In this document: positions 17,709-27,050 of the stretch, piece by piece | Layout of the letters: each line of letters starts with the position of its first letter | Numbering within the stretch: the first letter of the stretch is position 1 | Assembly: GCF_050920755.1 (NCBI RefSeq) | Contig: NZ_CP158480.1 | Location: forward strand, 2,108,001 to 2,172,000 | Source: Oligella sp050920755 | GTDB lineage: Bacteria > Pseudomonadota > Gammaproteobacteria > Burkholderiales > Burkholderiaceae_B | Direction of reading: 5' to 3' | Length of the DNA: 64,000 bases | Position numbers and translations under genes: made by a program | Notes under the pieces: model-generated | Told to the model about the DNA's origin: nothing | The model's database searches: none | The model's input: only the letters and a program-made list of their open reading frames with translations

Positions 17709-18482
17709 ATGAGTTCAAGCAGCTATCACCCGGATTTTATTGCCGTGGTACCGGCACGCGCCGCCTCAACCCGCTTACCCGGCAAGATGCTGGCCGATAT
17801 TGCCGGCACACCTATGGTTGTTCATACGGCACGACGTGCAGCGGCTTCACAAGCCAAAGCCGTCTATATTGCCACCGACGATAAGGAAATTTTTGATGTG
17901 GTGACTGCCCATGGCTTTCAGGCCTTGATGACCGATACGGCGCACCCTTCGGGTACCGATCGTTTAGCCGAAGTCGTGCAGCAATTAGCCTTAAGTCCCG
18001 ATACCCTATTAGTCAATGTGCAGGGCGATGAACCGTTGATTGATCCGGCTTTAATAAACCAAGTGGCCGCAACACTGGCTTCTAATCCCGACGCTTCGAT
18101 TGCGACGGCAGCTTATCCGATCCATGACCTCGAGAAGCTTTTTAATCCAAATGTGGTCAAGGTGGTTTTAACTCAATCCGCTGAGGCCCTGTACTTTTCT
18201 CGCGCCCCTATTCCTTGGGCACGCGATAGCTTTAAAGTGGAACCTAAAGCCTTGCCTGACAGGATGCAGGCTTATCACCATATCGGTCTCTATGCTTATC
18301 GTGCTCATTTTTTGAGCGTTTTTCCTAAATTAAGTCCCGGCGCATTAGAGCAACTGGAGTCTTTAGAGCAATTAAGGGCGTTAGAAAACGGCTATAAAAT
18401 CCAAGTAATGATCACGGATTCAGCACCCGCACCGGGTGTTGACAGCGCAGAGGATCTTGAAATTGTTCGTAAATTTTTTTAA
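17709..18482 (+). CDS. kdsB: 3-deoxy-manno-octulosonate cytidylyltransferase
   Basis: KdsB activates KDO with CTP to CMP-KDO for lipopolysaccharide inner-core synthesis. The nucleotide-binding PARAASTRLPGK motif is at residues 15-26, and VNVQGDEPLI and YHHIGLYAYR are family hallmarks. The length of 257 residues is normal. Together with lpxK it indicates a Gram-negative envelope with KDO-containing lipid A. Confidence 0.95.
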   Translation: MSSSSYHPDFIAVVPARAASTRLPGKMLADIAGTPMVVHTARRAAASQAKAVYIATDDKEIFDVVTAHGFQALMTDTAHPSGTDRLAEVVQQLALSPDTLLVNVQGDEPLIDPALINQVAATLASNPDASIATAAYPIHDLEKLFNPNVVKVVLTQSAEALYFSRAPIPWARDSFKVEPKALPDRMQAYHHIGLYAYRAHFLSVFPKLSPGALEQLESLEQLRALENGYKIQVMITDSAPAPGVDSAEDLEIVRKFF

Positions 18483-18584
18483 TATCTTGAGACAGATCGC
18501 AATTTTTGTATAGGACTTCAATTAAACTTAGATTGAAGCACATTCTTTTAATGCAATTATAATTATATAAGTAGAGGAAAAACT

Positions 18585-19247
18585 ATGCGTTTAATTCTGT
18601 TAGGCCCTCCGGGCGCTGGTAAAGGCACACAAGCCAATTTCATCACTCAGGAATTTAATATTCCCCAAATTTCTACCGGCGATATGCTGAGAGCCGCCAT
18701 TAAGGAGCAGACTCCCTTAGGCTTAGCGGCCAAGGAGGTCATGGATCGTGGCGATTTAGTCTCAGACGATATTATTATCGGTCTGGTCAAGGAGCGTTTA
18801 CAGCAGGATGACTGTAAAAACGGCTATTTATTTGACGGTTTCCCACGCACCATTCCTCAAGCCGATGCACTGAAGGAATCCGGCGTAGATTTAGACTTTG
18901 TGGTTGAGATTGACGTACCTGCCGAGGACATTATTGAGCGCATGAGCGGTCGTCGTGTACACCCTGCCAGCGGTCGTTCTTACCATCTACGCTTTAACCC
19001 GCCCAAGACTGAAGGCGTGGATGACGTAACCGGTGAGCCCTTGGTTCAGCGCGATGACGACAAGGAGGAAACGGTACGTAATCGCTTAGAGGTTTACCAA
19101 TACCAAACCCGCCCATTAGTCGATTACTATTCCCAATGGGCCGCAGAAGCTGACCCTAAAGCCCCTAAATACGTGCGTATCGAGGGCGTAGGCAAGGTTG
19201 AAGATATTACTAAGCAAATTATGGACGCCCTTAAAGGCGACAAGTAG
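18585..19247 (+). CDS. adk: adenylate kinase
   Basis: Adk interconverts ATP plus AMP and two ADP. The P-loop GPPGAGKGTQ lies at residues 7-16, DGFPRT at about 84-89 binds AMP, and the LID region GRRVHPASGRSYH has no zinc cysteines, as in other proteobacteria. The start has AGAGGA about 7 bases upstream. A strong terminator follows, so the lpxK-adk series probably ends here. Confidence 0.97.
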   Translation: MRLILLGPPGAGKGTQANFITQEFNIPQISTGDMLRAAIKEQTPLGLAAKEVMDRGDLVSDDIIIGLVKERLQQDDCKNGYLFDGFPRTIPQADALKESGVDLDFVVEIDVPAEDIIERMSGRRVHPASGRSYHLRFNPPKTEGVDDVTGEPLVQRDDDKEETVRNRLEVYQYQTRPLVDYYSQWAAEADPKAPKYVRIEGVGKVEDITKQIMDALKGDK

Positions 19248-19274
19248 TTTATTAATCTTTATCTAAAAGAGATG

Positions 19275-19326
19275 ATAGCGGTTTAGGCAAACCACCTTAT
19301 TTGCCTTTTACCGCTATTATTTTTTG
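19275..19326 (+). terminator. terminator after adk
   Basis: Outer arms ATAGCGGT and ACCGCTAT enclose an inner GGCAAA / TTTGCC stem and are followed by a TATTTTTT run, 28 bases after the adk stop. Confidence 0.8.
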
Positions 19327-19347
19327 TAAAAACAAAGGAGACAATTC

Positions 19348-20106
19348 ATGGAGATTAAGGATAAAGTCTTTATCGTGACCGGCGGCGCCTCGGGTTTAGG
19401 TGCAGGTACGGTAAAAATGTTAACCCGACAGGGTGCCAAGGTACTGATCGCCGATCTGAACGACGAGGCCGGCGAAGCCCTCGCCAAGGAGCTGGGACAA
19501 CGCTATATTCACTGCGATGTGACTCAGGAGGCTGATGCCCAAGCAGCGGTAGATGCTGCGCTCGAATTAGGCGCTTTATACGGCTTAATTAATTGCGCCG
19601 GCATTGCGCCGGCAGAGCGTGTAGTCGGTCGTAACGGTCCACACGATTTGGCTAACTTCCAAAAGGTGATTTCCATTAATCTAATCGGCAGCTTTAATAT
19701 GATTCGCTTAGCAGCTGCCAAAATGGTGGATAATGACGTTCTGGACACGGGCGAGCGCGGTGTCTTGATTAATACGGCCTCAATTGCGGCTTATGAGGGA
19801 CAAATCGGTCAAGCTGCCTATGCCGCTTCTAAAGGCGGTGTGGTCGCCATGACTTTACCCATTGCACGTGATATGGCACGTCACGGCGTACGCTGCGTAA
19901 CAATCGCACCCGGCATTATGGCGACACCGATGATCTACGGTATGCCGCAAGAGGTGCAAGATGCCTTGGCTGCCGATATTCCATTCCCTTCCCGCTTAGG
20001 TCAGCCCGAGGACTTTGCTAAATTGGTGCAGTCAATCATCACTAATGAAATGATTAACGGCGAAACGATTCGCCTTGACGGTGCTATTCGTTTACAACCT
20101 AAATAA
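19348..20106 (+). CDS. SDR family 3-hydroxyacyl-CoA dehydrogenase (type 2-like)
   Basis: This 252-residue short-chain dehydrogenase has the cofactor loop TGGASGLGAGT near the N-terminus, NCAGIAPAERVVG, and the catalytic YAASKGG. An acidic residue after the second strand (IADLND) favours NAD over NADP. The pattern is that of type 2 3-hydroxyacyl-CoA dehydrogenases (HSD17B10-like), which act in isoleucine and fatty-acid breakdown. AAAGGAGA lies 6 bases before the start. It overlaps murJ by one base, though the two products have no obvious common role. Confidence 0.85.
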   Translation: MEIKDKVFIVTGGASGLGAGTVKMLTRQGAKVLIADLNDEAGEALAKELGQRYIHCDVTQEADAQAAVDAALELGALYGLINCAGIAPAERVVGRNGPHDLANFQKVISINLIGSFNMIRLAAAKMVDNDVLDTGERGVLINTASIAAYEGQIGQAAYAASKGGVVAMTLPIARDMARHGVRCVTIAPGIMATPMIYGMPQEVQDALAADIPFPSRLGQPEDFAKLVQSIITNEMINGETIRLDGAIRLQPK

Positions 20107-21707
20107 TGAGTCTGTTCAAATCTGCCGCCACCATTAGCGGCCTCACCTTTTTATCACGGATTACCGGACTTGCGCGCGATATTATTATTGCGCGCGCTTT
20201 CGGCGCCAGCGCATTGACCGATGCCTTCTGGGTCGCTTTCAGAATCCCTAATCTACTGCGCCGCCTGTTTGCCGAAGGGGCTTTTTCACAGGCCTTTGTA
20301 CCGATTTTAGGGGCTTATAAGGAGCAATATGAAGAAGCTGAGGTTAAACGCTTAATTAACCACGTGACGTTAATCCTCGGTGCTACCCTACTCCTCATCA
20401 GTATCTTAGGGGCAATTTTTGCACCGCTGATTGTGACGATAATGGCTAGCGGTATTGCTCGTGATGGCGGCGAGCCCTATGAGGCGGCAATTTGGATGAC
20501 ACGGGTGATGTTCCCCTACATCTTTTGTATGTCCTTGGTGGCTTTGGCCTCCGGGGTGCTGAATACTTGGCGCAAATTTGCCATACCGGCTTTTACACCG
20601 ATTTTATTAAATCTATCCATGATCGGTGCGGCACTTTTACTGGTCAATCACTTTGAATTACCGATTTATGCACTCGCCGTAGGCGTCATGATTGGTGGCG
20701 TGCTGCAGCTCGGCACGCAGTGGTTGGCACTGGCTAGAATCGGCATGCTGCCGCGTCCCGGTTTAAATTTTAAAGCAGCTTGGCAAAATAGCACGGTGCG
20801 CCGTATTATCAAGCTGATGGGGCCGGCCACCATCGGCGTTTCGGTCGCTCAAGTTTCCCTACTGATTAATACCAATATTGCCACTTGGTTACCGGGCGGC
20901 AGTGTCAGTTGGTTGTCCTTTGCCGATCGACTGATGGAGTTTCCCACCGCGCTACTTGGTATTGCTTTAGGGACGGTACTACTCCCCAATCTGGCGGCTG
21001 CCCATGCCAATGAAGATCATCAACGCTACAGTCAGTTAATGGACTGGGGCTTACGCTTGATCTGCTTACTCGGTCTACCCTGTATGCTGGGCCTTGCGCT
21101 ACTGAGTGACGGTCTCGTGGCAACACTCTTTAATTACGGTGCCTTTAGCAGTACCGATGTGGCTCAAACACAAATGGCGGTCATTGCCTATGGCTTTGGT
21201 ATTTTAGGTATTTTGGCAGTCAAAATACTGGCGCCGGGCTTTTACGCCAAACAGGATATTCGTACCCCGGTCAAAATCGCCATTATGGTACTTGTAATGA
21301 CCCAAATGATGAATCTCATCTTAGTGCCGCTATTAAAACACAGTGGACTCGCACTATCCATCGGTTTGGGAGCAACCCTTAACGCCTTTTTACTCTATCG
21401 CGGCTTGCGTAAACGCAATATCTACCGACCTAGCGGCGGTTGGTTAAAATTCTTTTTACGCCTGCTACCCGCTTTGCTACTGATGGCCTTATGCCTGGTT
21501 GCTTGTGGTCAAGTGATTAGTTGGGAACAAGACAGCACCGATGGACTCATTTACTATTTAACCCGACAATGGCCGTTATTCGGTCACAGCAGCTTTGTGC
21601 TATGGCGCTTAGTGCTATTAGCGGGAGTACTGCTAGGCTGCATGGCGATTTACTTTGCCGCATTAATTGTCAGTGGATTCAGACTGCGAGATTTTCTTAA
21701 TCGCTAG
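20106..21707 (+). CDS. murJ: lipid II flippase MurJ
   Basis: MurJ moves lipid II across the inner membrane for peptidoglycan synthesis. The 533-residue protein begins SLFKSAATISGLTFLSRITG, has RDIIIARAFGASALTDAFWVAFRIPN-type motifs in the first helices and the FAEGAFSQAFVP block with functional charged residues, and shows about 14 membrane helices. It starts on the final A of the preceding stop codon, indicating translational coupling. Confidence 0.95.
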   Translation: MSLFKSAATISGLTFLSRITGLARDIIIARAFGASALTDAFWVAFRIPNLLRRLFAEGAFSQAFVPILGAYKEQYEEAEVKRLINHVTLILGATLLLISILGAIFAPLIVTIMASGIARDGGEPYEAAIWMTRVMFPYIFCMSLVALASGVLNTWRKFAIPAFTPILLNLSMIGAALLLVNHFELPIYALAVGVMIGGVLQLGTQWLALARIGMLPRPGLNFKAAWQNSTVRRIIKLMGPATIGVSVAQVSLLINTNIATWLPGGSVSWLSFADRLMEFPTALLGIALGTVLLPNLAAAHANEDHQRYSQLMDWGLRLICLLGLPCMLGLALLSDGLVATLFNYGAFSSTDVAQTQMAVIAYGFGILGILAVKILAPGFYAKQDIRTPVKIAIMVLVMTQMMNLILVPLLKHSGLALSIGLGATLNAFLLYRGLRKRNIYRPSGGWLKFFLRLLPALLLMALCLVACGQVISWEQDSTDGLIYYLTRQWPLFGHSSFVLWRLVLLAGVLLGCMAIYFAALIVSGFRLRDFLNR

Positions 21708-21799
21708 TGTAAAGGCACATTAAGCCGGCGCTTTTTGTGCCCTTATCCCTACAAAAAATTCAAAAAAAGCAATTAATTAGCAGAAATGACCGCAATTAA

Positions 21800-21827
21800 T
21801 TGAAATTATCCTATGCTGTGCTAAAAT
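21800..21827 (+). promoter_or_regulatory. candidate rpsT promoter
   Basis: TTGAAA at 21800-21805 and TAAAAT at 21822-21827, 16 bases apart, match the vegetative -35 and -10 hexamers at five of six positions each. They lie about 110 bases before rpsT in the murJ-rpsT gap, which has no other gene. Confidence 0.45.
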
Positions 21828-21938
21828 CTATAGCTTACCGTTGGCACAACAATAATTATCCATCCGGTGGCTCGTCCTTTAGCCACTTAGCGTATTATTT
21901 ACTCACGAAGAGAAGAATTCTAGGAAAGTTTTACTACT

Positions 21939-22205
21939 ATGGCAAATACTAATCAAGCTCGTAAGCGCGCACGCCAAGCCGATGCTCGCAACAAACATAA
22001 CTCCAGCTTACGCTCTATGATGCGCACTGCCATCAAGCGCGTACGTCAAGCGATCGAAAGCGGCGATAAAGCCAAGGCTAACGAAGCCTTTGTTAAGGCG
22101 ACCAGCATTATCGACCGTGTTGCTGATAAAAACATCATTCACAAAAACAAAGCCGCTCGTCAGAAAAGCCGCTTATCAGCAGCTATTAAGGCTATCTCTG
22201 CCTAA
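21939..22205 (+). CDS. rpsT: 30S ribosomal protein S20
   Basis: S20 binds 16S rRNA early in 30S assembly. The 88-residue, Lys/Arg/Ala-rich protein has the family pattern ANTNQARKRARQADARNKHN at the start and HKNKAARQKSRLSAAIKA at the end. It is a single-gene unit with its own upstream region of 230 bases and a strong terminator. Confidence 0.97.
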   Translation: MANTNQARKRARQADARNKHNSSLRSMMRTAIKRVRQAIESGDKAKANEAFVKATSIIDRVADKNIIHKNKAARQKSRLSAAIKAISA

Positions 22206-22233
22206 GAGATTCTAAGCCTTCTCTTCTTCAATC

Positions 22234-22258
22234 GGCGCATCACTTGATGCGCCTTTTT
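22234..22258 (+). terminator. terminator after rpsT
   Basis: A nine-base-pair stem GGCGCATCA / TGATGCGCC with a 2-base loop is followed by TTTTT, 28 bases after rpsT. Confidence 0.9.
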
Positions 22259-22396
22259 ATTTGTCTAAACTCATAAAGTCGGATAAAGCGAATTAATCCC
22301 GCTCGAATATTTAATTTAAGAGCCACATTTTTGTGTAGAAAAACATTCGCTTTATGATAAGCTTTACGATTATGACTATTGAGAGATTTGTTAACC

Positions 22397-23353
22397 ATGA
22401 GCTCAAATCAAAACAAAAGTACGATTCGCCATTTTCTACAATTAACCGACCTAAGTTTAGATGAGCTTAAGTATGTGCTTAAGCGCGCACAGATTATTAA
22501 GAATAAGTTTAAGCGCTATGAGCCACATATGCCGCTTTATGACCGCACCTTAGCAATGGTCTTCGAAAAGGCCAGTACCCGCACCCGCGTTTCTTTTGAA
22601 GCCGGTATGTACCAGTTAGGCGGTATGGTGATTAACTTAACCTCTTCGGACTCTCAACTCGGTCGCTCCGAGCCTATTGAGGACACCGCCAGAGTGGTTT
22701 CCCGTATGGTCGATTTAGTGATGATTCGCACCTTCGGTCAGGAGCGTTTAGAGCGCTTTGCTCATCATTCACGCGTGCCCGTGATTAACGGTTTGACAAA
22801 TGAGTATCACCCTTGTCAGATTCTCGCCGATGTGCTGACTTTTATTGAGAAGCGCGGCGATATTGAGGGTAAGATTGTCACTTGGATTGGTGATGCCAAC
22901 AACATGGCCTACACTTGGTTGCAGGCCGCTCATATGCTTAACTTTAAATTGCATATTTCTGCACCCAGAGGCTATCAACTGGATCCGGCACGCATTCAAA
23001 ATATTCCGCAGGAGTTTTATCAGGAGTTTGATAATCCTCTCGACGCTTGTAAGGATGCCGATTTAGTCACTACCGACGTTTGGACCAGTATGGGCTACGA
23101 GGAGGAAAATGAGATCCGTCGTCGCGCCTTTGCTGATTGGCAGGTAAATCGTCAGATGATGGCTCGAGCCAAGCCTGACGCACTCTTTATGCACTGTTTA
23201 CCGGCACACCGCGGCGAGGAAGTCACCGCTGCCGTGATTGACGGCCCGCAAAGCGTGGTTTGGGATGAGGCTGAAAACCGCATGCACGCACAAAAAGCCC
23301 TGATGGAGTTTTTACTGCTGGGTCGCTTGGATGAGGAGGAAGCTTCCGCTTAA
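22397..23353 (+). CDS. argF: ornithine carbamoyltransferase
   Basis: ArgF makes citrulline from ornithine and carbamoyl phosphate in arginine synthesis. EKASTRTRVSFE is the carbamoyl-phosphate site, HPCQILAD follows, and MHCLPAHRGEEV is the catalytic-cysteine ornithine loop. The 318-residue frame starts at the ATG at 22397; the longer frame begins with TTG and adds six atypical residues. It ends at a hairpin shared with the converging histidine kinase gene. Confidence 0.95.
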   Translation: MSSNQNKSTIRHFLQLTDLSLDELKYVLKRAQIIKNKFKRYEPHMPLYDRTLAMVFEKASTRTRVSFEAGMYQLGGMVINLTSSDSQLGRSEPIEDTARVVSRMVDLVMIRTFGQERLERFAHHSRVPVINGLTNEYHPCQILADVLTFIEKRGDIEGKIVTWIGDANNMAYTWLQAAHMLNFKLHISAPRGYQLDPARIQNIPQEFYQEFDNPLDACKDADLVTTDVWTSMGYEEENEIRRRAFADWQVNRQMMARAKPDALFMHCLPAHRGEEVTAAVIDGPQSVVWDEAENRMHAQKALMEFLLLGRLDEEEASA

Positions 23354-23421
23354 GCGCCCCAAGGCACTATCCACCCGAGCAAGGCCACGGTCATATTACT
23401 GCGGCACCGCTCGCACCGTTT

Positions 23422-23455
23422 AAAGCCTCATTAACGTACTTAATGAGGCTTTTTG
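23422..23455 (+). terminator. terminator after argF
   Basis: A stem GCCTCATTAA / TTAATGAGGC with a 5-base loop is followed by TTTTT. It overlaps the last codons of the converging histidine kinase gene. Confidence 0.8.
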
Positions 23456-24549
23456 CTATCCGGAAACTCAATCGTAAAGCGGGTGCCATTAATTTGCGGA
23501 CGCGTCTCTAAACGTAGCTCAGCTCCGTGGGCGCGAGCAATTTCCTGTACAATGGCAAGCCCCAGACCGGCGCCTGAAGCGTCGTTATCATTACCCCGAT
23601 AAAACAATTCAAAAGCCAAGTGCTCATCGCCGGCTTTAATTCCGCTACCGTCATCCTCCACCACTAAACGCAATGGCGCCGACTTAACACTAATAGTCAC
23701 TAACTTAGCACCGCTCGCATACTTTAAGACATTATCCAGTAAATTACTCAGTAACTCTTCCAACAACATCGGATCGGCTTTGATCATCACCGGCTGAGAG
23801 CCATCGGTAGGCCCCTCAAACTGCAACGCCATGCCTGCTTTGCGCATCTTAGGCACCCATGTAGAGCCCACCTCTAAAGCCCACTCACCTAAGTCAACCT
23901 CAACAAAGCTATCCTTTATATGCTGACCCGAATCGGCCTTGGCCAGTACTAAAAGCTGCTGCCCTAAATGAATTAAACGATCGGAAATCTGATGAATACG
24001 CTCGGCACGCTCCCGCACATCGTCACTATAATTCTGACTGAGCATCAACTCCGACTCCATCCGTAAAGCGGTTAAAGGCGTACGGAATTGATGGGAAGCT
24101 TGATAAACAAAGCGCTGCTGCGCCTGCAGCACCTCCTCCAAATCCGCCAACAGCAGATTAGTACGGGTGGCTAACGGCTTAAGCTCATAGGGTAAATCCG
24201 CCACCTCAATCGGTGATAAATCATCCTGACTGCGTTGTGATAACTGCACACCCAAATCGTCGATAATGGCTAGGGCTTGACGTACAAAATAGGTAACGGC
24301 AGCGGCACCGATAATAAATAAGAAAAGCTGACCACTCAGCACTAAAAAGAATAAATTATTATCATCCATGTTGCGCACGGAAATCGCTCGCAAAAAGGAC
24401 CAAGTCAAGAACCAATCCAAAACAACCACCACCACTAAACTTCTGGCAAGGGTCTTAATTAAGCGACTGAAAAGGCTATCATTTCGATATAAAAACCATA
24501 GTCGCTTGGCCTGGTCTGTAAAGCTTTTTTTGGCAGGCTTAGACATCAT
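23440..24549 (-). CDS. sensor histidine kinase of two-component system
   Basis: This 369-residue inner-membrane kinase has two helices (about residues 37-57 and 66-89) separated by only a short loop, so there is almost no periplasmic sensor domain. The H-box ASHQFRTPLTALR places the phosphorylated histidine at 153; the N box (LLDNVLKYA), DDGSGI and GAGLGLAIVQEI form the ATPase domain. It resembles QseC/TctE-type kinases and follows its response regulator after 6 bases. The signal is unknown and may be sensed in the membrane. Confidence 0.9.
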   Translation of the reverse strand: MMSKPAKKSFTDQAKRLWFLYRNDSLFSRLIKTLARSLVVVVVLDWFLTWSFLRAISVRNMDDNNLFFLVLSGQLFLFIIGAAAVTYFVRQALAIIDDLGVQLSQRSQDDLSPIEVADLPYELKPLATRTNLLLADLEEVLQAQQRFVYQASHQFRTPLTALRMESELMLSQNYSDDVRERAERIHQISDRLIHLGQQLLVLAKADSGQHIKDSFVEVDLGEWALEVGSTWVPKMRKAGMALQFEGPTDGSQPVMIKADPMLLEELLSNLLDNVLKYASGAKLVTISVKSAPLRLVVEDDGSGIKAGDEHLAFELFYRGNDNDASGAGLGLAIVQEIARAHGAELRLETRPQINGTRFTIEFPDSKKPH

Positions 24550-24555
24550 GAATGA

Positions 24556-25221
24556 TTACTGCACGTCCAGCAAATAGCCAAAGCCTCGAATCGTATGAAT
24601 CTCGACATTAACATCCTCTAGACGCTTACGCAGGCGATAAACATAGACCTCAATGGCATTATCACTGATTTCACCGTCTGCGGCGGATAAGGTCTGCACC
24701 ATTTGCTGCTTTGTCACCACATGCCCTGCTCTGGCCATCAAACGCTCCAATAAAGCATATTCACGCGCCGATAGCGTTAAATGAGCACCCTTATAGAGCA
24801 CCTCGCGATGATTTAGATCCAAGGTTAAATCACCCACTGTCAACATATCCGAAAGATGCCCATCCGCTCGACGACTTAAGGCACGCAATCGCGCAGCCAA
24901 CTCCTGCAATTCGAAGGGCTTTGTTAAATAATCATCGGCACCGGCATCTAAACCCTCCACACGATCATGCAGGGTGTCGCGCGCCGTCAGACTCATCACA
25001 AACATCTGCATTTTATCTTGGCGAATAATGCGCAACACATCCAAACCGCTCATATCCGGCAAGTTTAAATCCAAAATAACCAAAGGATAAGTCGTTTGTC
25101 GTATCCGCTCCAAGGCCTCTCCACCGCGCTGAGCCCAATCCACCTCATAGCCCTCGCGAGCCAGAAATTCACTTAGGGAACTACCTAAGAAAACATCATC
25201 TTCGACCAGTAATAATCGCAT
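24556..25221 (-). CDS. OmpR-family response regulator
   Basis: This 221-residue protein has a receiver domain with the acidic pair at residues 8-9 and phosphoacceptor Asp51 (VILDLNLPDMSG), and a C-terminal winged helix ending IEVYVYRLRKRLEDVN...IRGFGYLLD. It is closest in pattern to QseB/PmrA-type regulators. The ATG at 25221 has GGAAAG about 4 bases upstream, and the longer frame adds an unlikely 21 residues. It is the first gene of the two-component operon. Confidence 0.93.
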   Translation of the reverse strand: MRLLLVEDDVFLGSSLSEFLAREGYEVDWAQRGGEALERIRQTTYPLVILDLNLPDMSGLDVLRIIRQDKMQMFVMSLTARDTLHDRVEGLDAGADDYLTKPFELQELAARLRALSRRADGHLSDMLTVGDLTLDLNHREVLYKGAHLTLSAREYALLERLMARAGHVVTKQQMVQTLSAADGEISDNAIEVYVYRLRKRLEDVNVEIHTIRGFGYLLDVQ

Positions 25222-25365
25222 AATCTTTCCTTTATGATTGCTTAATAGATTATACGCTGAACATATTAAAAAATTACAATGCAAGGTTAAAGTAGCGACA
25301 GCGAAAATGCAGTAAAAAAAGGCCGCCTGAACGCCTTCAAACGACCCCTTGCAGCCTGCATATCA

Positions 25366-25494
25366 CTACTTAATAAACTTCACCTCTTTAATAATTTCCT
25401 GATAGACCGCTTCCTTACGCTCGTTATAGCGTATTTTATTTTCTTCAAAAACATTACGCCCCTTGCGGTATTTGTCAAGATAGTTGTCACTCAT
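25366..25494 (-). pseudogene. 42-codon chimeric reading frame at IS3 edge
   Basis: This open frame encodes 42 residues. The first seven or eight codons lie inside the inverted repeat of the neighbouring IS3-family element; the rest (from YRKGRNVFEENK to the stop) is flanking chromosome. It is rich in Lys, Glu and Tyr and looks like real coding sequence, so it may be the C-terminal stump of a gene cut by the insertion. I do not recognise the family, and it may not be expressed. Confidence 0.35.
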
Positions 25495-25503
25495 ACATAA
25501 ATT

Positions 25504-26559
25504 TTAAGCTGCTTTTTTTACTCTTAAATCATTCTCCGGATTTAACGTGACGACACCTAAAGGGGTGCAGTTTCTTACTGCACGTGAACCCCAGCGCATT
25601 GGATTATCTCTTTTGGCATTCGCTAGCACTTTGTGCCGCTTTGCTAGTATTTCACGGTCTTTGCCCTCATGGCGTTGCTGTGGTGTTACGTAATTAAGCT
25701 GACTGTGACGATGCACAGTGTTGTACCATTGCACAAAGCGTAAGACCCATGCTCTGGTGTCATCTAAGGAGGCAAAGCCTGATGATGGCCATTGAGGACA
25801 GTATTTCATGACCCTAAAGAGTGACTCTACGAAGGGATTGTCATTACTGACTCGTGGGCGACTGTAGGAAGCCTTTATGCTAAGTTCCTCTAGTTTAGTG
25901 CGTAAGGTTTGAGCCTTCATTGGTGCACCATTGTCAGAGTGTAACACCAAGGGCTGATGCAGGCAGCCCTCGCTCAAGACACAACGCTGTAAGAGGGCTG
26001 CCGCAAGCGCTGAGTCTTCTGTTTCATGCACCTCATAGCCCACGATTTTACGGCTATAGATATCTTCAACGAGGTAAAGATAATAAAACTGACCACGTAC
26101 ACGTGACGGGCAGTATGTGATATCCCAACACCACACTTGACGTGGACCGGTCGCATGATGCGTTGTCGGTTGATGGCTCGGTTTAGGCGCACGGCTACGC
26201 CCTCGGTGATGCAGCTGGTTTGCTTGCCGAAGCGTGCGGTAAAAGGTTGCTTCAGAAGCGATATAAGCACCTTTGTCGAGTAGATCAGCCACGATTTGAC
26301 AGGGTGGCAAGTTGGCGTATTCTGCACGATTGCAGACCGTCAGAATCAGCTCTCGTTCCTCCTGACTCAAACTGTTTGCTGGCTTAGGCCGAACGGCTGT
26401 CGGGCGTTTATCGGCTTGAACAACACCATCCTTTACCCAACGACGATAACTACGCAGCGCAAGACCGGCTTCCTCGCACGCCCTGGCTAGACGTGCTCCT
26501 TGGCGGTGAGCGGCTTGAATCAAGCTGACCACATGTTGGCGCTCTGAGAGTGAGGTCAT
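25504..26559 (-). CDS. IS3-family transposase OrfB (DDE integrase domain)
   Basis: The catalytic domain has the rve pattern: VWCWDITYCPSRVRGQFYYL (first Asp), VLHSDNGAPMKA (second Asp) and NDNPFVESLFRVMK (Glu). An HTH_21-like region precedes it. The ATG at 26559 overlaps the orfA stop as ATGA, so it could be made by coupled restart; alternatively a -1 slip at a GGAAAAC sequence near 26570 would fuse OrfA to OrfB, the usual IS3 route to active transposase. The frame is intact. Confidence 0.9.
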   Translation of the reverse strand: MTSLSERQHVVSLIQAAHRQGARLARACEEAGLALRSYRRWVKDGVVQADKRPTAVRPKPANSLSQEERELILTVCNRAEYANLPPCQIVADLLDKGAYIASEATFYRTLRQANQLHHRGRSRAPKPSHQPTTHHATGPRQVWCWDITYCPSRVRGQFYYLYLVEDIYSRKIVGYEVHETEDSALAAALLQRCVLSEGCLHQPLVLHSDNGAPMKAQTLRTKLEELSIKASYSRPRVSNDNPFVESLFRVMKYCPQWPSSGFASLDDTRAWVLRFVQWYNTVHRHSQLNYVTPQQRHEGKDREILAKRHKVLANAKRDNPMRWGSRAVRNCTPLGVVTLNPENDLRVKKAA

Positions 26560-27050
26560 TCGTCCTCGTTTTCCTCCCAAAGCGCATTGAGCTTTTTTCG
26601 CAACATCAACAATGCTGCTGCCTCCGCTAACGCCTTCTCCTTGCGTTTAATCTCACGTTGCAATGTCTTGTTTTCTTGACGCGTGGCTTGAAGTTCTTTG
26701 CGAAGCGCTTGAGCTTGAGCTTTGCTTTGGTCAAACGACTGTAGACACTCCGACTTCCATCGCTTAAGTTGCTCAGGGTAAAGACCTTTTTCTCGGCAAT
26801 AAGCACTCAACTCAATCTCCGAAAGCGAGGCGGTTTCTATCACAGTCGCCAGCTTGGTCTCAGCAGACCAGTTATCCGAATTGCGTTTTTTTGACATGGC
26901 ATTACCTACTAAATTGACTTGTTTCAGCCAATTATAAAGGGTTGAGGTAGGAATGCTCTCTTGCCTAGCTAGTTCGCTAAGACTCAATGTGTTGTCACTA
27001 TGAAATTTATTGATCACTGCGTTCTTACGCTCTAGTGAATAACGGCCCAT
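26556..27050 (-). CDS. IS3-family OrfA (helix-turn-helix protein)
   Basis: This 164-residue protein carries two helix-turn-helix-like segments: one near the N-terminus (LSLSELARQESIPTSTLYNW) and a second around SEIELSAYCREKGLYPEQLK. A Leu/Lys/Glu-rich coiled coil follows and can serve as the dimerisation zipper of IS3 OrfA proteins. It overlaps orfB and would either repress transposition alone or supply the DNA-binding part of an OrfAB fusion. Confidence 0.87.
   Translation of the reverse strand: MGRYSLERKNAVINKFHSDNTLSLSELARQESIPTSTLYNWLKQVNLVGNAMSKKRNSDNWSAETKLATVIETASLSEIELSAYCREKGLYPEQLKRWKSECLQSFDQSKAQAQALRKELQATRQENKTLQREIKRKEKALAEAAALLMLRKKLNALWEENEDE

Noticed and set aside
25366..25494. 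N-terminal half of the IS200/IS605 transposase on the far side of the IS3 element
   Set aside because: The start YRKGRN resembles TnpA openings, but the strand is opposite to the tnpA remnant and the rest does not match.
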